Assembly: GCA_013420905.1 (NCBI GenBank)
Contig: JAAXNY010000001.1
Coordinates: forward strand, 744,001-808,000
DNA: 64,000 nucleotides
Reading direction: 5' to 3'
Origin: Collybia mongolica
Lineage: Eukaryota > Basidiomycota > Agaricomycetes > Agaricales > Clitocybaceae
Shown here one piece after another: positions 11,422-23,092 of this stretch (position 1 is the stretch's first letter; each line of letters opens with the position of its first letter). The translations under genes were made by a program, and so were the position numbers. The notes below the pieces were generated by a model, which saw only the letters and a list, made by a program, of their open reading frames with translations, ran no database searches and was not told the DNA's origin.

Positions 11422-12666
11422 GGCTGAGGGTAGTCAGTTGGAGGATGAGGAATGAAGCGGACACCTGACAGGGTGTGCAAGTAGCGTGTTCTTAACACAT
11501 GCGCAGCGATCAGATGGCCAGTACAGCGCAATCCGATCCCCACGCTGACATTGACGGTTAGTGACGAGAACAGAAGGTGACTTAGGGTGACCATTGATTA
11601 GATTTACCACATCAGAGAAGCTTCAAAATGACATTAGCTGATCAGGAGATCACAGGTAATTTTTGATGCGTGCTGATACTGCGAAGCCAGCCTAAGCTTC
11701 TCCAGCTATTCGGCCTTCTTGTATTTGATCGTAACCTCTAGGAATGTCGGTTGCATAGTCGGTGACTGTAGAGAAGACAATGGCCCGGGTTGCGGCAGAT
11801 GAAAACGTTGAACTTCCCGAATCTCAAGCACATGGATATATATCTGCTTTGAGCTTCTCATCTCTTTCGTTTGTTATGTCATCAATGAATGTCGGTAAAG
11901 ACGGTTGTTGCCCGGGATGTCCATGGTAGCGGCCTGGTGCGGTATGGTTGATCTGATAGCATCGTGTGTGCGCCAAACAACTACCAACGAAGTAGAAAAA
12001 GATACCAAACATGGCAAGCGAAACCGAGCAGATTCGGCTACACAGTGGAGTTCCGACGGGAAACAGAGAATTCGCAGTCGAGCTTGAAATCTCAAGTGCC
12101 TTCGTGCGTACGTTCTCAGCATCTGAAATGTTGGAAACGTCTGGCTCTCCCCAATCCGGGCTGTTTCTCGTAGGGTCTCGCCCATTGATGCATCAGACTT
12201 AGGGTATCAAAAGAGCCTCATCCCCGAGGGTTTACTATTTCGGTTGTCACCCGAAATTGTTGCGAGATTCAAGATTCAAATGTGGGTAAGTCCTTTTTTG
12301 ATCCCCACATGCTTTGATTGTTGAATTTCCACCTTCGAGCCGCTCTTGCTGCAAGTTTTGCGAGAATTTTACGTGGTTTCATTGCGCAATATTTGTTGCA
12401 TCCAATGATATCCGTTAATCATGGGGTGGCGTTCACTATAACGATATGTTGATCCCTCGAGCGTGCATCGGAGACGCCCCAAAACAGGACATACGACCGG
12501 GAAAATCGCGGTACCTGGGCATGTCAAAATCAGTCTGAGCGGACCTCGACTTGTAGAGCCCCGGTTTGCTGATGGCCGGTAGCGTGGTAGCGAAAAGGTA
12601 CTATGTGGGACCAAGAGTACATATATAGCGGGGCCAAGCCTCGTTTCATGATAATCTATCACCTTG
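11422..12666. other. Divergent intergenic region (SDR minus, DUF6534 plus)
   Basis: This is probably the shared upstream region of two divergent genes. Short frames on both strands (for example 11874-12185 minus) have no recognisable domain. ATATATAG at about 12620, some 45 bp before the DUF6534 ATG, is a plausible TATA element. Confidence 0.45.
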
Positions 12667-14379
12667 ATGGCTGCGAATCCATTCCTCCTCGCGTGAGTTC
12701 ATCTCTGCTATTAGTGTTCGCATACTGACATCGTGCACGTCCATGCTAGCGTTGGGCCTGTGGTACGTGTATCTAATACTCACATGCATCAGCACATTCT
12801 AAGCCTGTTATTATTAGTATCTGGGTGTTATCTTTAACTGGGGGCTATTGGGAGCATTTCTTGTCCAAATATGTGTGTAATGTTGTGCTCCTAATGGCGA
12901 GTGCTGATATTTTTAAGATATCTATACTGTATGGTATTACCAAACGGATCGAGGCGCCGTTCGTTACATTGGTGAAACTCACCCCACTGGATGTGATACC
13001 CGCTCAGTCTAACTTCACCTTTTGCAGTCTATGCACTCCTTTGTATTGAGGGTTTACAAACTGGCCTTATGACACATACTGGATGGGAGATTCTTGCCTA
13101 CCACTGGGGTGACCCTAGTGTTCTCTTGAATATCCCTTGGTCCTCCGCAACCACCCCCATCATTTGCGGAATTGGTAGCTACTCTCTGCTATCGATACTC
13201 TATCACAAGCTGATAAGGCGATCTAGTTGCAATGATTGTCCAGCTATATTTCTGCTGGTAACGCTCCCTTTTGCCCTCAAATATTCCTACTATTAACTGA
13301 TATAAAATCTCTGACTAGGAGAATATGGCTTCTCGGCGCCAACAAAATAGTTGCTAGAGTCGTCGGCGTTATATGCGCTGCGGTAGGCCTCGCTCAAACG
13401 GCCTGTTGGTTACGTGAACTAATCTTTTGCCGTATAAGCTCGCCGTCATCCAATGCATCGCCGCAATAACTTACGGTGCCAAGGTGTGCCATCCAGCTTT
13501 ATTACCGATTCTTGAAATGAAGACATATATGTCACTAGTTCATTTCCCTGGATTTGAATGCTGCATTCTTTGAAACAACTGAGGCCAAAGCGATTGCCAT
13601 TGTGAGTACGCAAAAGTGCTTTGAGCTGTGCGATCTGACGTCACATTTTCGATGTTAAGGTATGGCTAGTTTGCACCGCGGCCTGTGACGTCTTGATCAC
13701 AATAAGCCTTGTCTATATTGTTGGTCACTTCCCGTTTACAGTCGAATTTACTGATTTATCACTTTCTTTCTAGTTCACTATTGCCAAATCACGCAGTCTT
13801 GCTCATACAGGAAGCCTTCTAAACCGCCTTATTATCCAGACAATCCAGAGTGGTGTGATTACTGCTATCTTCGCCATCCTTCACTTGGCCTTCTTCCTTG
13901 CCTACCCCGATTCCCTATTGAATATACCATTGTAAGTGTTCAATTGCATAACCGTTGCTAGGTCTTCATTTACTCACCGCTTATCGTAGCGTATATGTTC
14001 TCAGCAAGCTGTCCGTATCCCCCTCTCGTGAATTTAGCCAACCCACTCACATTTTTCATACAGGTACCCAAATGTCCTTCTAGCGAATCTCAATAACAGA
14101 AACCGCCTCAATCAGAGAGGCACTGTGGTATCGGAAGGAATCAGCATTCCGGGAGACTCACATACTCTACGCTCCATTAATCCAACGGTGCCTACCAACA
14201 ATGGCGCTGGTACCAAGATTGGCCTCTTTCCGAGTAACGGCGGAATAGAAATGACTATTTCTACCCACAGGTCTGGCGGTAGAGACGTACGTCTTCCCTA
14301 TAAAGCCTACGTCTGACGGTTCTCACAGCTCGAATTGCAGGACGAATCAAGAAAGGGTCAAAGTTTATCCGATGTGTAA
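12667..14379 (+). CDS. DUF6534-type multi-pass membrane protein
   Basis: This belongs to a basidiomycete family of membrane proteins with about seven transmembrane segments and unknown function. The start MAANPFLLAVGPV is followed by YLGVIFNWGLLGAFLVQIY, a typical first helix of the family. Later segments include GDLVAMIVQLYFCWRIWLL, VWLVCTAACDVLITISLVYI and IIQTIQSGVITAIFAILH. The seventh helix leads into the family signature YPNVLLANLNNRN. About 12 introns of 45-60 nt all join in frame. The last, with donor GTACGT at about 14289, gives a C-terminus ending ESRKGQSLSDV (stop 14377-14379); if it is not spliced, the protein ends at 14316. A decayed inverted copy lies at 745-2300. Confidence 0.8.
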
Positions 14380-16116
14380 TCTAACTTTCGGACTGCTTCC
14401 TTGCATTTTGACAATGCGTTGCACTCGCCATCTTCTGCTCTTCCCTGTCATGTATTTGTGGTTCCCGCGGTACGAACCCACATGGACATATGGAGTTGTA
14501 AAGTATCAATACGAAAAGGCGCTAATCTAGTAGCGAAATGATCGCAGAAAGATGCTCTGTACTGTTTTGTTCTTGATTTTAATTAAAACCAAAGCCACAA
14601 TGATTCTTACATATTTGGAGCAACGACGCCGGCGAGCAGAACATCAGCCGAGTTTCACTAGAATGTAAGAATTTGGGTGGTGCAGAAGCGCTCTAAACGG
14701 AACGCTCTGACATGCTTCGACTATGGCGCTTCGACGGTAACACTGAGAAACAGTAAGTGGTTTAAGATGATGCAGACAGATCCGGCCGGATCCTCTCAGC
14801 ACTGAGTGCAGCAACCAAATCAAGGGGGATTCTGGGGTGTGTTACCCAGATGGTCGTGAGTAGAATGGGACCGAGGGTATCAGTAGAGAGTATTCCACGT
14901 CGGCTTGGTTGATAGCGGAGGCTTTGCATCGCATTTGCCAATGTCGTCTCCGGATTTTCGCGCGCGACACCCGAACGGGCTGTCCACGAGGAGGTCCAGA
15001 CAATGATGGAGAAATGAAACATGATTTTTGTAAGCACTGGTTGACAGAATCTAGAAAACATACGACGTGAGAAGCTCAGTCGGTATTGAGGTGCTTTACT
15101 GAGGGCTACTGAGGGCCATGCTCGATTTCAACTTGGAAGGCACCAATTTTATGTTTGGTTCCACGAGGCTCCACGTGGCAATCAATTATGTAGGTTGGGC
15201 TTTGTAAATCGAAGCCGAGTCCCGACCCTTGAACTGATATCTTAACCTTCACTTTGCTACGTTCCAAGGACAGACGCGCAAAAACGCCCGGCTTGTTCCA
15301 ATATGAAAGGGGCTACAGGGGCCTGGACAGGGGTGTTATTGACAGGAACAACAAATTTCATAAGTGACCTGCCAACAAGCCGACATCTTCAGGTAACTCC
15401 TAGGCAGAAAATTGCATCATAGATGAACATCTATCAGAATACAAGGCTACTTCCGCGCATCGAAACCATTCTCACTCAGATAACTGAAAAATCGTGTCCA
15501 GCTGGGCGGGTGCTTGCATATCTATGTGTTTCAATTCGGGACCGTTATGATCGGGGGTATTTTGATATGTGGCCGGGACCAATCCTTCCAAACTCCGGAA
15601 AGGTGAGTCCTGCGGCTAAAAAAAATACTTTGAAGATTTAAATTCAAGCCTTCGACAGAAGCATAAGGTTTAGGTGCTGCCAGACCCAGCATCGGTGTTG
15701 AACGCCGCGGAAATCTCAAATTACGCGACAAGAATGTCACCGTTATGGTGCTTGCATCGTTAAATGTCGGATTCTTGGTTTCGACAATAGCAGTACAATG
15801 TTCGGCCGATCAATCATGATTCTGATGTTGTCCTGAACGCTAAATGTGGACAATGGACGTCAGCGGGGCGCTGATGAACTCTCAGGACCGAACTGAAGAT
15901 ATAATTTTAGAGTCCTGAGACCTAATTAGGCTGCACGACGTACCACGCGACCTCAAGAGATCCAAATCGAGCTTGTCAGTACAGCATGCACTGATAAGTA
16001 TTTTGACACACATATTACTGCTCTATGTGACTCAACACGATTTGATGCCCCGGAAAGGGGAACGCTACCATCAGAGGTAGGTGTTTTGGAACCGGAGAGG
16101 TTCACATACTTAAGGA
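14380..16116. other. Intergenic region
   Basis: This holds the 3' flank of the DUF6534 gene and the upstream region of the GMC gene. A 99-codon minus-strand frame at 14762-15061 and smaller ones have no recognisable features, and I do not call them genes. Confidence 0.4.
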
Positions 16117-18473
16117 ATGCGTGCTTTGATGAATTCAACACACACGCTCTCTATGATGTTACGACCAATGCTCTCTTTGCTCCTCGTTCTGAGTGCAGCA
16201 AGATGTAGTCAGGCTTCACTTTTCGAGCATTTTTCTGAGATGCCCCTCATAGAGTACGATTACATTATCGTTGGAGGTAAATCCCGGTTATACCACCCGC
16301 CCCATCCCATTATAGCTCATCAATATTCCTCTACAGGAGGGACGGCCGGAAATGTATTAGCAAACCGCCTGTCAGAGGACCCGAGTGTCTCGATCCTAGT
16401 TTTGGAGGCTGGTGGATCGCAAGTTTCCATTTACTATTATCTTATGCTATTTATATCTTACTTTGCTTTATAGGAATAGAGGGGCATACCTCACACAAGT
16501 TCCATACTATGGCCTCACTAAGCTGCCCGGATCGCAATACGACTGGGGTTATAGTACTGTTCCCCAAGCTCATTTGGACGACAGAATTGTCCCTTACCCT
16601 CGGGGTTTTGTCTTGGGGGGGAGCAGTTCTACAAGTCAGTACTTTGGTCGTTCCTCGTTTCCTAGACACTCACGTGATGAAAGATTTGATGGTATACACC
16701 CGTACTTCTGCTGGAGACTTTGATCGCTATGCAGAAGTGACTGGCGATATTGGATGGTCCTGGAACTGGTTGAAGCCTTATTTCCACAAGGTATGCTGTT
16801 GCTAACTAAGTATCATTGTAACTCCTTGACACCATTTTTAGAATGAGCAGTTGACCAGACCGGCAGATGGTCATAACACCACAGGTCAACTCAACCCAAT
16901 ATTTCATTCGACGTCAGGAGTGGTCGGTGTCAGTTTACCTGGCTTCCCTCGCGGAAGCGACCCTTTGGTTATAAAAACCGCCTCAAGAAGTTACGAATTT
17001 CCGTTCAACTTGGATATGAACTCGGGTAATTCTCTGGGTGTTGGTAAGGATGATCAACTATTCGGTTATTTATAACCATTGATTTGACGATGATATCAAA
17101 GGTTGGGTTCAATCTACCATCAAAGGTGGGGCAAGGAGCAGCTCGGCTACTACCTATCTCAGTGACTACTACCTCGGGAGGTCAAATCTACACGTCCTTG
17201 TCCATGCTCGAGTTACAAAACTTGTAAAGACTTCAAACTCGACTGATGGCCCTGTCTTCAAGGGCGTAGAATTTACTCAAAACGCCGGTGGTATGGCTGC
17301 TTCTTTCAAGTGGTAACTGGTGCTAAATACTTTGTCCAGTTTCCAAAAAAACTCTGATTGCGAAGAGAGAAGTCATCTTGTCGGCTGGATCGATTGGTTC
17401 GCCTGCCATCCTCATGCACTCTGGTATCGGCGATGCAACCGCTCTTCAGTCCCTAGGAATCACACCTATTCTCAATCTCCCGTCAGTTGGAAAAAATCTT
17501 ACGGAACACCCAATATCCGCCATTGTATGGCGGGTAAATTCTACAAACACTTTTGAATCGTTTAGTCGCGATCCTGTGGCTTCTACCGCTGCAGAGACGC
17601 TTTGGAATACCACTCACACTGGTACCCTTACCACGTCTTTGACCAATCAGATTGGGTTTTTCCGCTTCCCCAAAACGCATCCTATCTTCAATGGCGTGGA
17701 GGACCCTGCATCAGGGCCAACAACACCTCACTATGAGTTCATCTTCTCGGTACGTGGACATCTTTCATCACTGAGGTAGCCCCATACCGAAGGAGTACCC
17801 ATAGAACGGCTGGATTTTAGGCGAAACACCACCTACAGGCAATTACTTTACTATATCTTTCGCTGTAGTTCAACCTACCTCACGTGAGTCTTTGTGCAAC
17901 ATCAATACTTCTATCACTGAACATGGAGCCCTATTCAGGTGGCTCTATCACATTGAACTCCAACGACCCTTTGGTAAATTTCACGTATTTCGATATCCCA
18001 CGAGCGTTGTTGACTTGTCTCAAAGGCCGCTCCTAATATTGACCCAAACCTCATGGGTACCGATTTCGACGTAGCTGCCCTGCGAGAGGGCTTCAGAGCT
18101 GCCCGACGTTTCGTTCAAGATCCTGTATTCGACGGCTATCTCCTCGATGAAGTTACTGAAGTGGGAGATTCCGATGACGTGATTGATACATATATCAGGT
18201 CCTTGACCGCTGTGGTTTTCCACCCGTCCGGCACAGCAATGATGTCGGCCAAAAACGCTCAGTATGGTGTGGTAAACCCCGATCTCAAAGTGAAAGGCGC
18301 AGTTGGTTTGAGGGTTGTGGACGCATCGATATTTGTGGGTTTCCCTCGGACTTTCTTGCCTGTTTCGCCAAATGATACATCTATTTTAGCCATTCATTCC
18401 TTCCGGCCATACGCAAGCCCCTGTTTATGCTATTGCAGAACGAGCATCAGACTTAATCAAATCCGACCGCTAA
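16117..18473 (+). CDS. Secreted GMC oxidoreductase, aryl-alcohol-oxidase-like
   Basis: This is an FAD-dependent alcohol oxidase of the glucose-methanol-choline family, likely extracellular, where such enzymes make H2O2 during lignocellulose attack. A hydrophobic signal segment (MLSLLLVLSAARCSQA) comes first. EYDYIIVGGGTAGNVLANRL then binds the ADP part of FAD, with an intron inside the motif. Next are RGFVLGGSSSTNLMVYTR, the GMC signature SAGSIGSPAILMHSGIG, and the active-site pair: His in VVFHPSGTAMMS and His in PFIPSGHTQAPVY. The end is ERASDLIKSDR. About a dozen exons join cleanly. One intron (16419-16473) has a GC donor (GCAAGT). Start at 16117; the in-frame ATG at 16153 is also possible. 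Confidence 0.9.
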
Positions 18474-18846
18474 TAACGATACCTGGTCCCATAGACTGAA
18501 ACACTGCATCCGAGCTACCGTACATTAGGGACTTTACATATATCCATAGTAACGTTGTACAATTTAAATTTGACCGCTTCTTACTCTCGCAGAGGTCGTG
18601 GGATGACATTAGAACTCATTGTGAGGACACGCGTATAAAGAGGCTAATTGGATCTGCCCCCCAACAAAATGAAAGCTGGGGCCCGCCAAAAGCCGGAAAA
18701 AATATATAGCCCATTTATTTTGCTTTTGGCATGCCTCGTGAGATCTCAGCGTGTCCTCTCACGCGACGTTATTCAATGTACACGTTCTCAAAATCGTAGA
18801 TTATCGGTATTAGCTGTCGTATTTCCTTCTTGCTCTCACCGTTACA
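18474..18846. other. Intergenic region upstream of the GTPase array
   Basis: This is short 3' flank and promoter DNA. No gene is visible. Confidence 0.45.
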
Positions 18847-19762
18847 ATGAAAGAAAAAAAGGAAATTGTCATCGTCATGTATGCTTTCCCGGGTTCCTCT
18901 GAAGGATAGATAGTTATTGATCTAATTCCTTTAGAGTCATGGGGGTTACAGGAGCGGGGAAAACAAGGGTAGCATGCGCTGATTGTATCGACGCCAGACT
19001 CGGAGGTTTGATCCTTAAAAGCATATCGACAGTTTGTGGATGTCGCAACCAAGAGCGCTGTCGTGACATCCAATGACAAGCTGGAGCCAGGGCCCCAGAA
19101 CATTCGGACGATTCCATGCGAGCACCCCGACGTCGATGGGCGTGTTGTTTTAGTCGACATACCAGGATTCGATTCCAGCCCGGGGACGCAATCAGCCTCA
19201 ATTATCCTTGATGTTGCTAAATCAATAAGATTAACGTACATAGGCTTTAATTGGTCGCTTCTTATTGATACCACTTTTCTCCAGGTATCGGAGTCGAGTC
19301 AAGCTTGTGAACATAGTGTATCTCCATCGCATCTCCGATAACCGGAGCAGTAATGAGTCGCCATTGGACATCTTCTCCACCTTCGCTCGGCTGAGTGGAT
19401 ACAGAGTTGGTTCGATTGTTCTCGCAACAACAATGTGGGACAAGACCGTAGAGACCACTGCGAAAAAGAGAGAAGATCAGCTCCGTAACCATTACTGGGA
19501 GCCAGCTTTAAAGATTGGATCGAAGTTGATGCGGTTCCACAACTCGTACAATTCTGCTTGGGAAATCCTCAAATTTATGACCAATGGAACTTCGACTATT
19601 GAACACGCGCAACTTGTTCTTCCCAGCAGTGACAAGGAACAGAAGGGAGATTTTGTGAATAAGAAAGGCAGCAGGGAAGCTGGACAAAAAATGGGGGAGT
19701 TAAAGGGTATCATCTCTAGGATATCCAGGGGCAGAAACGAGGTTGGTTGTGTCATTATGTGA
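18847..19762 (+). CDS. Fungal P-loop GTPase (G-domain protein), array copy 1
   Basis: This is a small GTP-binding protein of the AIG1/septin-like P-loop class found in large numbers in mushroom genomes; the cellular role is unknown. Spliced, it begins MKEKKEIVIVIVMGVTGAGK, with Walker A GVTGAGKT. The G3 motif is VDIPGFD, followed across an intron by the family block VNIVYLHRISDNR and LATTMWDK. The C-terminal part is charged (RREDQLRNHYWEP, then SREAGQKMGEL) and ends at TGA 19760-19762. Four exons join in frame. This is the only copy of the three with all canonical motifs. Confidence 0.83.
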
Positions 19763-19978
19763 GTAGGTACATTTGGTCGACACAGCCAGAGACGGTAGTT
19801 AGTCTCCACAGAAATCCTGTGAGGGTGATCGATATCATGGTCCCCACATTTGGGCGTCAATTCGGTGGATGCCACAGGCCCCAACTTGCCTCGTTGTTTC
19901 CAGGAGGCGCGTCTAGGCTAATGCTGTAGCTTCTACTTATCTGACCCCAATATTGCCTTGCATTTGACCACATCCGCT

Positions 19979-20531
19979 ATGGCTCCTAGTAATGAAGGGA
20001 CAACAGTTATTATGTAGGTTGTTCCTATGACCTGCTAGTGCATCCTCACTCATGGTGACCAGCGTTATGGGCGCTGGAAAGAGCACAGTAAAGCTATTAG
20101 TCCATGTCTGGAGTTACCTCTGTATTAACACTGTAGATTGCAAGTTTATTGGCTATGCAAAGCAGTCAAAGAAAGATCATGACACGGTGAATAATAAGTG
20201 AGTAGAAGGATTAGCATCGTCGTCTGGAAACTGATGTTAGGTGTTTCATTGGCAGTCGTACACAGTCCATGACATCACTGAGGATTATTTATCTTCACAA
20301 AATCACTGGGGCTCGTTTGATCGTATCACCATTGGATGTTTTGAGCGAGCTTGCAAACATAGTGAAGACGCGGGGATGGGCTGTCACAAGTGTCGTTGTT
20401 CCAAGGCTGCTTGGGATATTGCGAATAGTGTGGTGGATAAGGTGCCAGCCGGTCTCCAGGGAATATTGGAAGAGGCAACGCCCGAACAGAAGAAAGAGAA
20501 GACTACGGAGGGTGTGAGTGCAGAACGTTGA
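19979..20531 (+). pseudogene. Fungal P-loop GTPase, array copy 2, degenerate
   Basis: The spliced start MAPSNEGTTVII leads to SVMGAGKST, a P-loop shortened compared with the neighbours (GVTGAGK, GNPGAGK). The frame then stops after about 15 codons. The region with the G3 DxxG motif is missing. From about 20276 the family block LRIIYLHKITGARLIVSPLD appears, followed by a frame change: PRLLGILRIV in one frame and AWDIANSVVDKVP in another. It is a broken relative of copies 1 and 3. Confidence 0.7.
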
Positions 20532-21143
20532 ATTTCTTGCTCAGGAAACCCAGGTAATCATACTTGCTTCGTATCGGGAAGGGCTGGCATTTTCGAAGTT
20601 TGCAAGGTATGTGGTTGACACTTTTGGGTAAGACAGTGTTGACGTGCATTCAGCGTATCTTTCCATTGGTTAGGAAATAGCGATGGTTATGTGTTTGCGT
20701 ACAGGCGCCTGTAGGGAAAGATATTGCTTTGATTTTCCATGCGTATTTCTTGCCTTACGACTTGGAAGAATAAAGGTTGAGAAAGCGTTTGGCGAAGATG
20801 CAGAAAGAAATTCGGAGCGGATTTGGATTTAAAAAAGTTTAGTGGTGTTCGGTCCGAGAATCCCGGGTCGAATCTATAACTTTAAAGCCAAAAAATGCTT
20901 TCACGAGATTGTGAACGATGTTGTGTATATCGCGAGGCCACTGTAAGTGACATTGTCCACGTTGGCGCGATCGCGATATCGTACATGGGGTGGCTATTAG
21001 ATTAATCGATTGACCTCGAGCTTCACCAAACTAGGATGATGTTGGTGTTCGTATTGATTATCATGGGCCACGTTTTTAAAGGCTGGCCATTGTGTTGGGA
21101 AACATCACGGCACTCACTCTTCCTGTTCCATAACAGCCTTGCG
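20532..21143. other. Degenerate spacer in the GTPase array
   Basis: This probably holds the decayed 3' part of copy 2; fragments such as ILASYREGLAFSKFAR near 20560 may be remnants. No intact gene is visible. Confidence 0.35.
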
Positions 21144-21930
21144 ATGAATGAAGGACAAAAAATCCAGGTTATTTTGTATGTCACCCCTCGTTTGTTCGAT
21201 GGCAATACTTGACATGCCAATTCGTAGTGTGATTGGAAATCCAGGTGCTGGCAAATCCACGGTAAACGAACTGGGATAACGTATAGTTTTTGAGCACCCT
21301 TACCAACTGCAGTGTCTGTAGTTTGTCAAGCTTGCAGGAGCCAAACAATCTTTCTTGAATAGCATATTCCACGGTCTTAGCAGTGGGAAACAAACAATAC
21401 GGGCTGCCCCACATCAATCTAAACATACAATTCTGGTCGATACTCCCCCATTTGACGTCAAGACTTGTCCAGACCGGACCTTTATATCGGAAGTCACAGC
21501 CTGGTTGGATAAAAAGTATAGTCAATTCAACCTAGGCGTGACTTTTTAGAGCGTCGAAGACAGTACATCACTGAATTCTTTTTTTATCAGGTACAAATCG
21601 AAGAACAACCTCATGATAGGAATAATTTTCCTCCACAAAATTTCCGATAACCGGTTTTCTGATAAATTTGGCCCACTGCAAACTGTATGCGCGCTTGCTC
21701 AGTCGCCACATTTTAGGGGGCGAGTAAGTAGGATGATTTTTGCGACATCAATGTGGTCTGGCATGCAGGGTCCGGACAGCAAACTGCGCGCACAGGAAAG
21801 GACAACGGAGTTGAAGAAGAAGTGGGATACAACGATAGGTAATCTTGGGGTTGCAGCGCATCCGGAGATCATGCGGTTTGACCAGTCAAATTCATCGGTA
21901 GAACAGATCCTACAATACGTTATTCGTTAG
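21144..21930 (+). CDS. Fungal P-loop GTPase, array copy 3
   Basis: The spliced start MNEGQKIQVIFVIGNPGAGK has Walker A GNPGAGKST. Next are KHTILVDTPPFD, where the usual DTPGFD has Pro for Gly in the G3 motif, and, after an intron of about 70 nt, IGIIFLHKISDNRFSDKFG and IFATSMWSG. The frame ends after NSSVEQILQYVIR at 21930. Copy 1 is longer at this end, and a frame-shifted helical stretch at 21942-22190 (TFIEDIKKEALKTTVAV) may be the lost tail. It may therefore be slightly truncated. It could still bind nucleotide. Confidence 0.72.
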
Positions 21931-22411
21931 GCTATTGTCATATGGAGGTACTTTTGACCTTTATTGAAGATATAAAAAAAGAGGCCTTAAAAACAACCGT
22001 GGCCGTGGTCATTCGACAATGGATGACGAGAACGAGGAATCGTCGGAGTCTGCAATCATACATGATAATGCTGGTCAGTTGGGAAGTGAATACTAAATTT
22101 GGGCACTATTGTGCTGAGAAAGAGTTAGTAGAGCACAAGACCATACAGCGCGCGCTCCCTTTCGCGAGTGATCAGCGAAAAGAGGAGTAATAGAGGGCAG
22201 TAAAATTGGCCTTCCAAGTGAATGATGCAGCTCCAGTCTACTTTTCTTTATAGATAGAGAGCAAGGAGCTGGTTTTCAGCACATGTGGGGATCATAAGTA
22301 AAAGTGTGAAAGCCTGGTGCGGGAATTCAAGATATTCGGAGCGGAAATATCCGGAACTTATTCAGTGTGACGGTTATTCAAAATTACTGGCCTCTTCATC
22401 GTCCTTCATCC
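21931..22411 (+). other. Intergenic region, possible decayed tail of GTPase copy 3
   Basis: A charged helical frame at 21942-22190 follows the GTPase stop. The rest is the upstream region of the ATP synthase subunit k gene. Confidence 0.35.
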
Positions 22412-22838
22412 ATGTCTTAGTGAGTTCGTTTTTGAACCTGTTCATTGTTTGTCTTACTGACGACTCATGATACTTGGATGAAAAACGTAGCACTATCCTC
22501 GGCCGTGCCATCAAAAACGAGCACCTCGCGCTCGGCATCCTCGTCTCCACTATTGGTGGTGCAACACTCGCCATGAGGGGTGGAAAGTCGGAAACGAAGC
22601 CTGCTGCAGGCCAGTCGCTCCAGAAGGTCAAGGAGTCCGTTCCTATCAATGCTGGCTCGAGGTGAGTTGCTTTTAGAGTACGTCCAACCCGGAGTTCTGA
22701 CATGGTCGTGTCATACAGTGAAGAAGAGCAATTGTACGTCTCAAGGACATTCCATTGGTTGCAACCCAAGTACTGACTCGAACATATAGCATTAGAAATT
22801 TCATTGCCGAAGCAGAGAAGGAGGAGGCAAAACATTAA
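22412..22838 (+). CDS. ATP19: Mitochondrial F1Fo ATP synthase subunit k
   Basis: This is a small inner-membrane subunit of ATP synthase that takes part in dimer and supercomplex assembly in yeast. The spliced protein is about 80 residues: MSYTILGRAIKNEHLALGI, then a single hydrophobic helix (LVSTIGGATLAM), a Lys-rich stretch and the acidic end EEEQFIRNFIAEAEKEEAKH. Both ends match yeast Atp19 in character (GKAIPPHQLAIGT at the start, DEEKFIENYL near the end). There are four exons: 22412-22419 (8 nt), 22491-22661, 22719-22733 (15 nt) and 22790-22838. The microexons explain why the gene is easily missed. Confidence 0.85.
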
Positions 22839-23092
22839 ATACTTTGAACAGATTTGTGTGATGTAGACCGAGACGAGCTCGAAAACCTCATGATTCCTTC
22901 ACTTGCGGAATATAACGAGAATTATTAGACTATGTATATGGCACTTCCATTATGTTGAGTCTGGTTTTGAGGACCGAAAAGCCGCAAATCGTGGTTGTTA
23001 TGCTTACAAGTATCCATACTGGGATGATGATGATCTATGTTGTTCGGTTGCTATAACTTTCTCTTCACGGTCGTGTTCACTCGTAATTTATC

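Noticed and set aside
14762..15061. 99-codon minus-strand frame as a gene
   Set aside because: No good start context, domain or membrane pattern, and no flanking exons could be joined.
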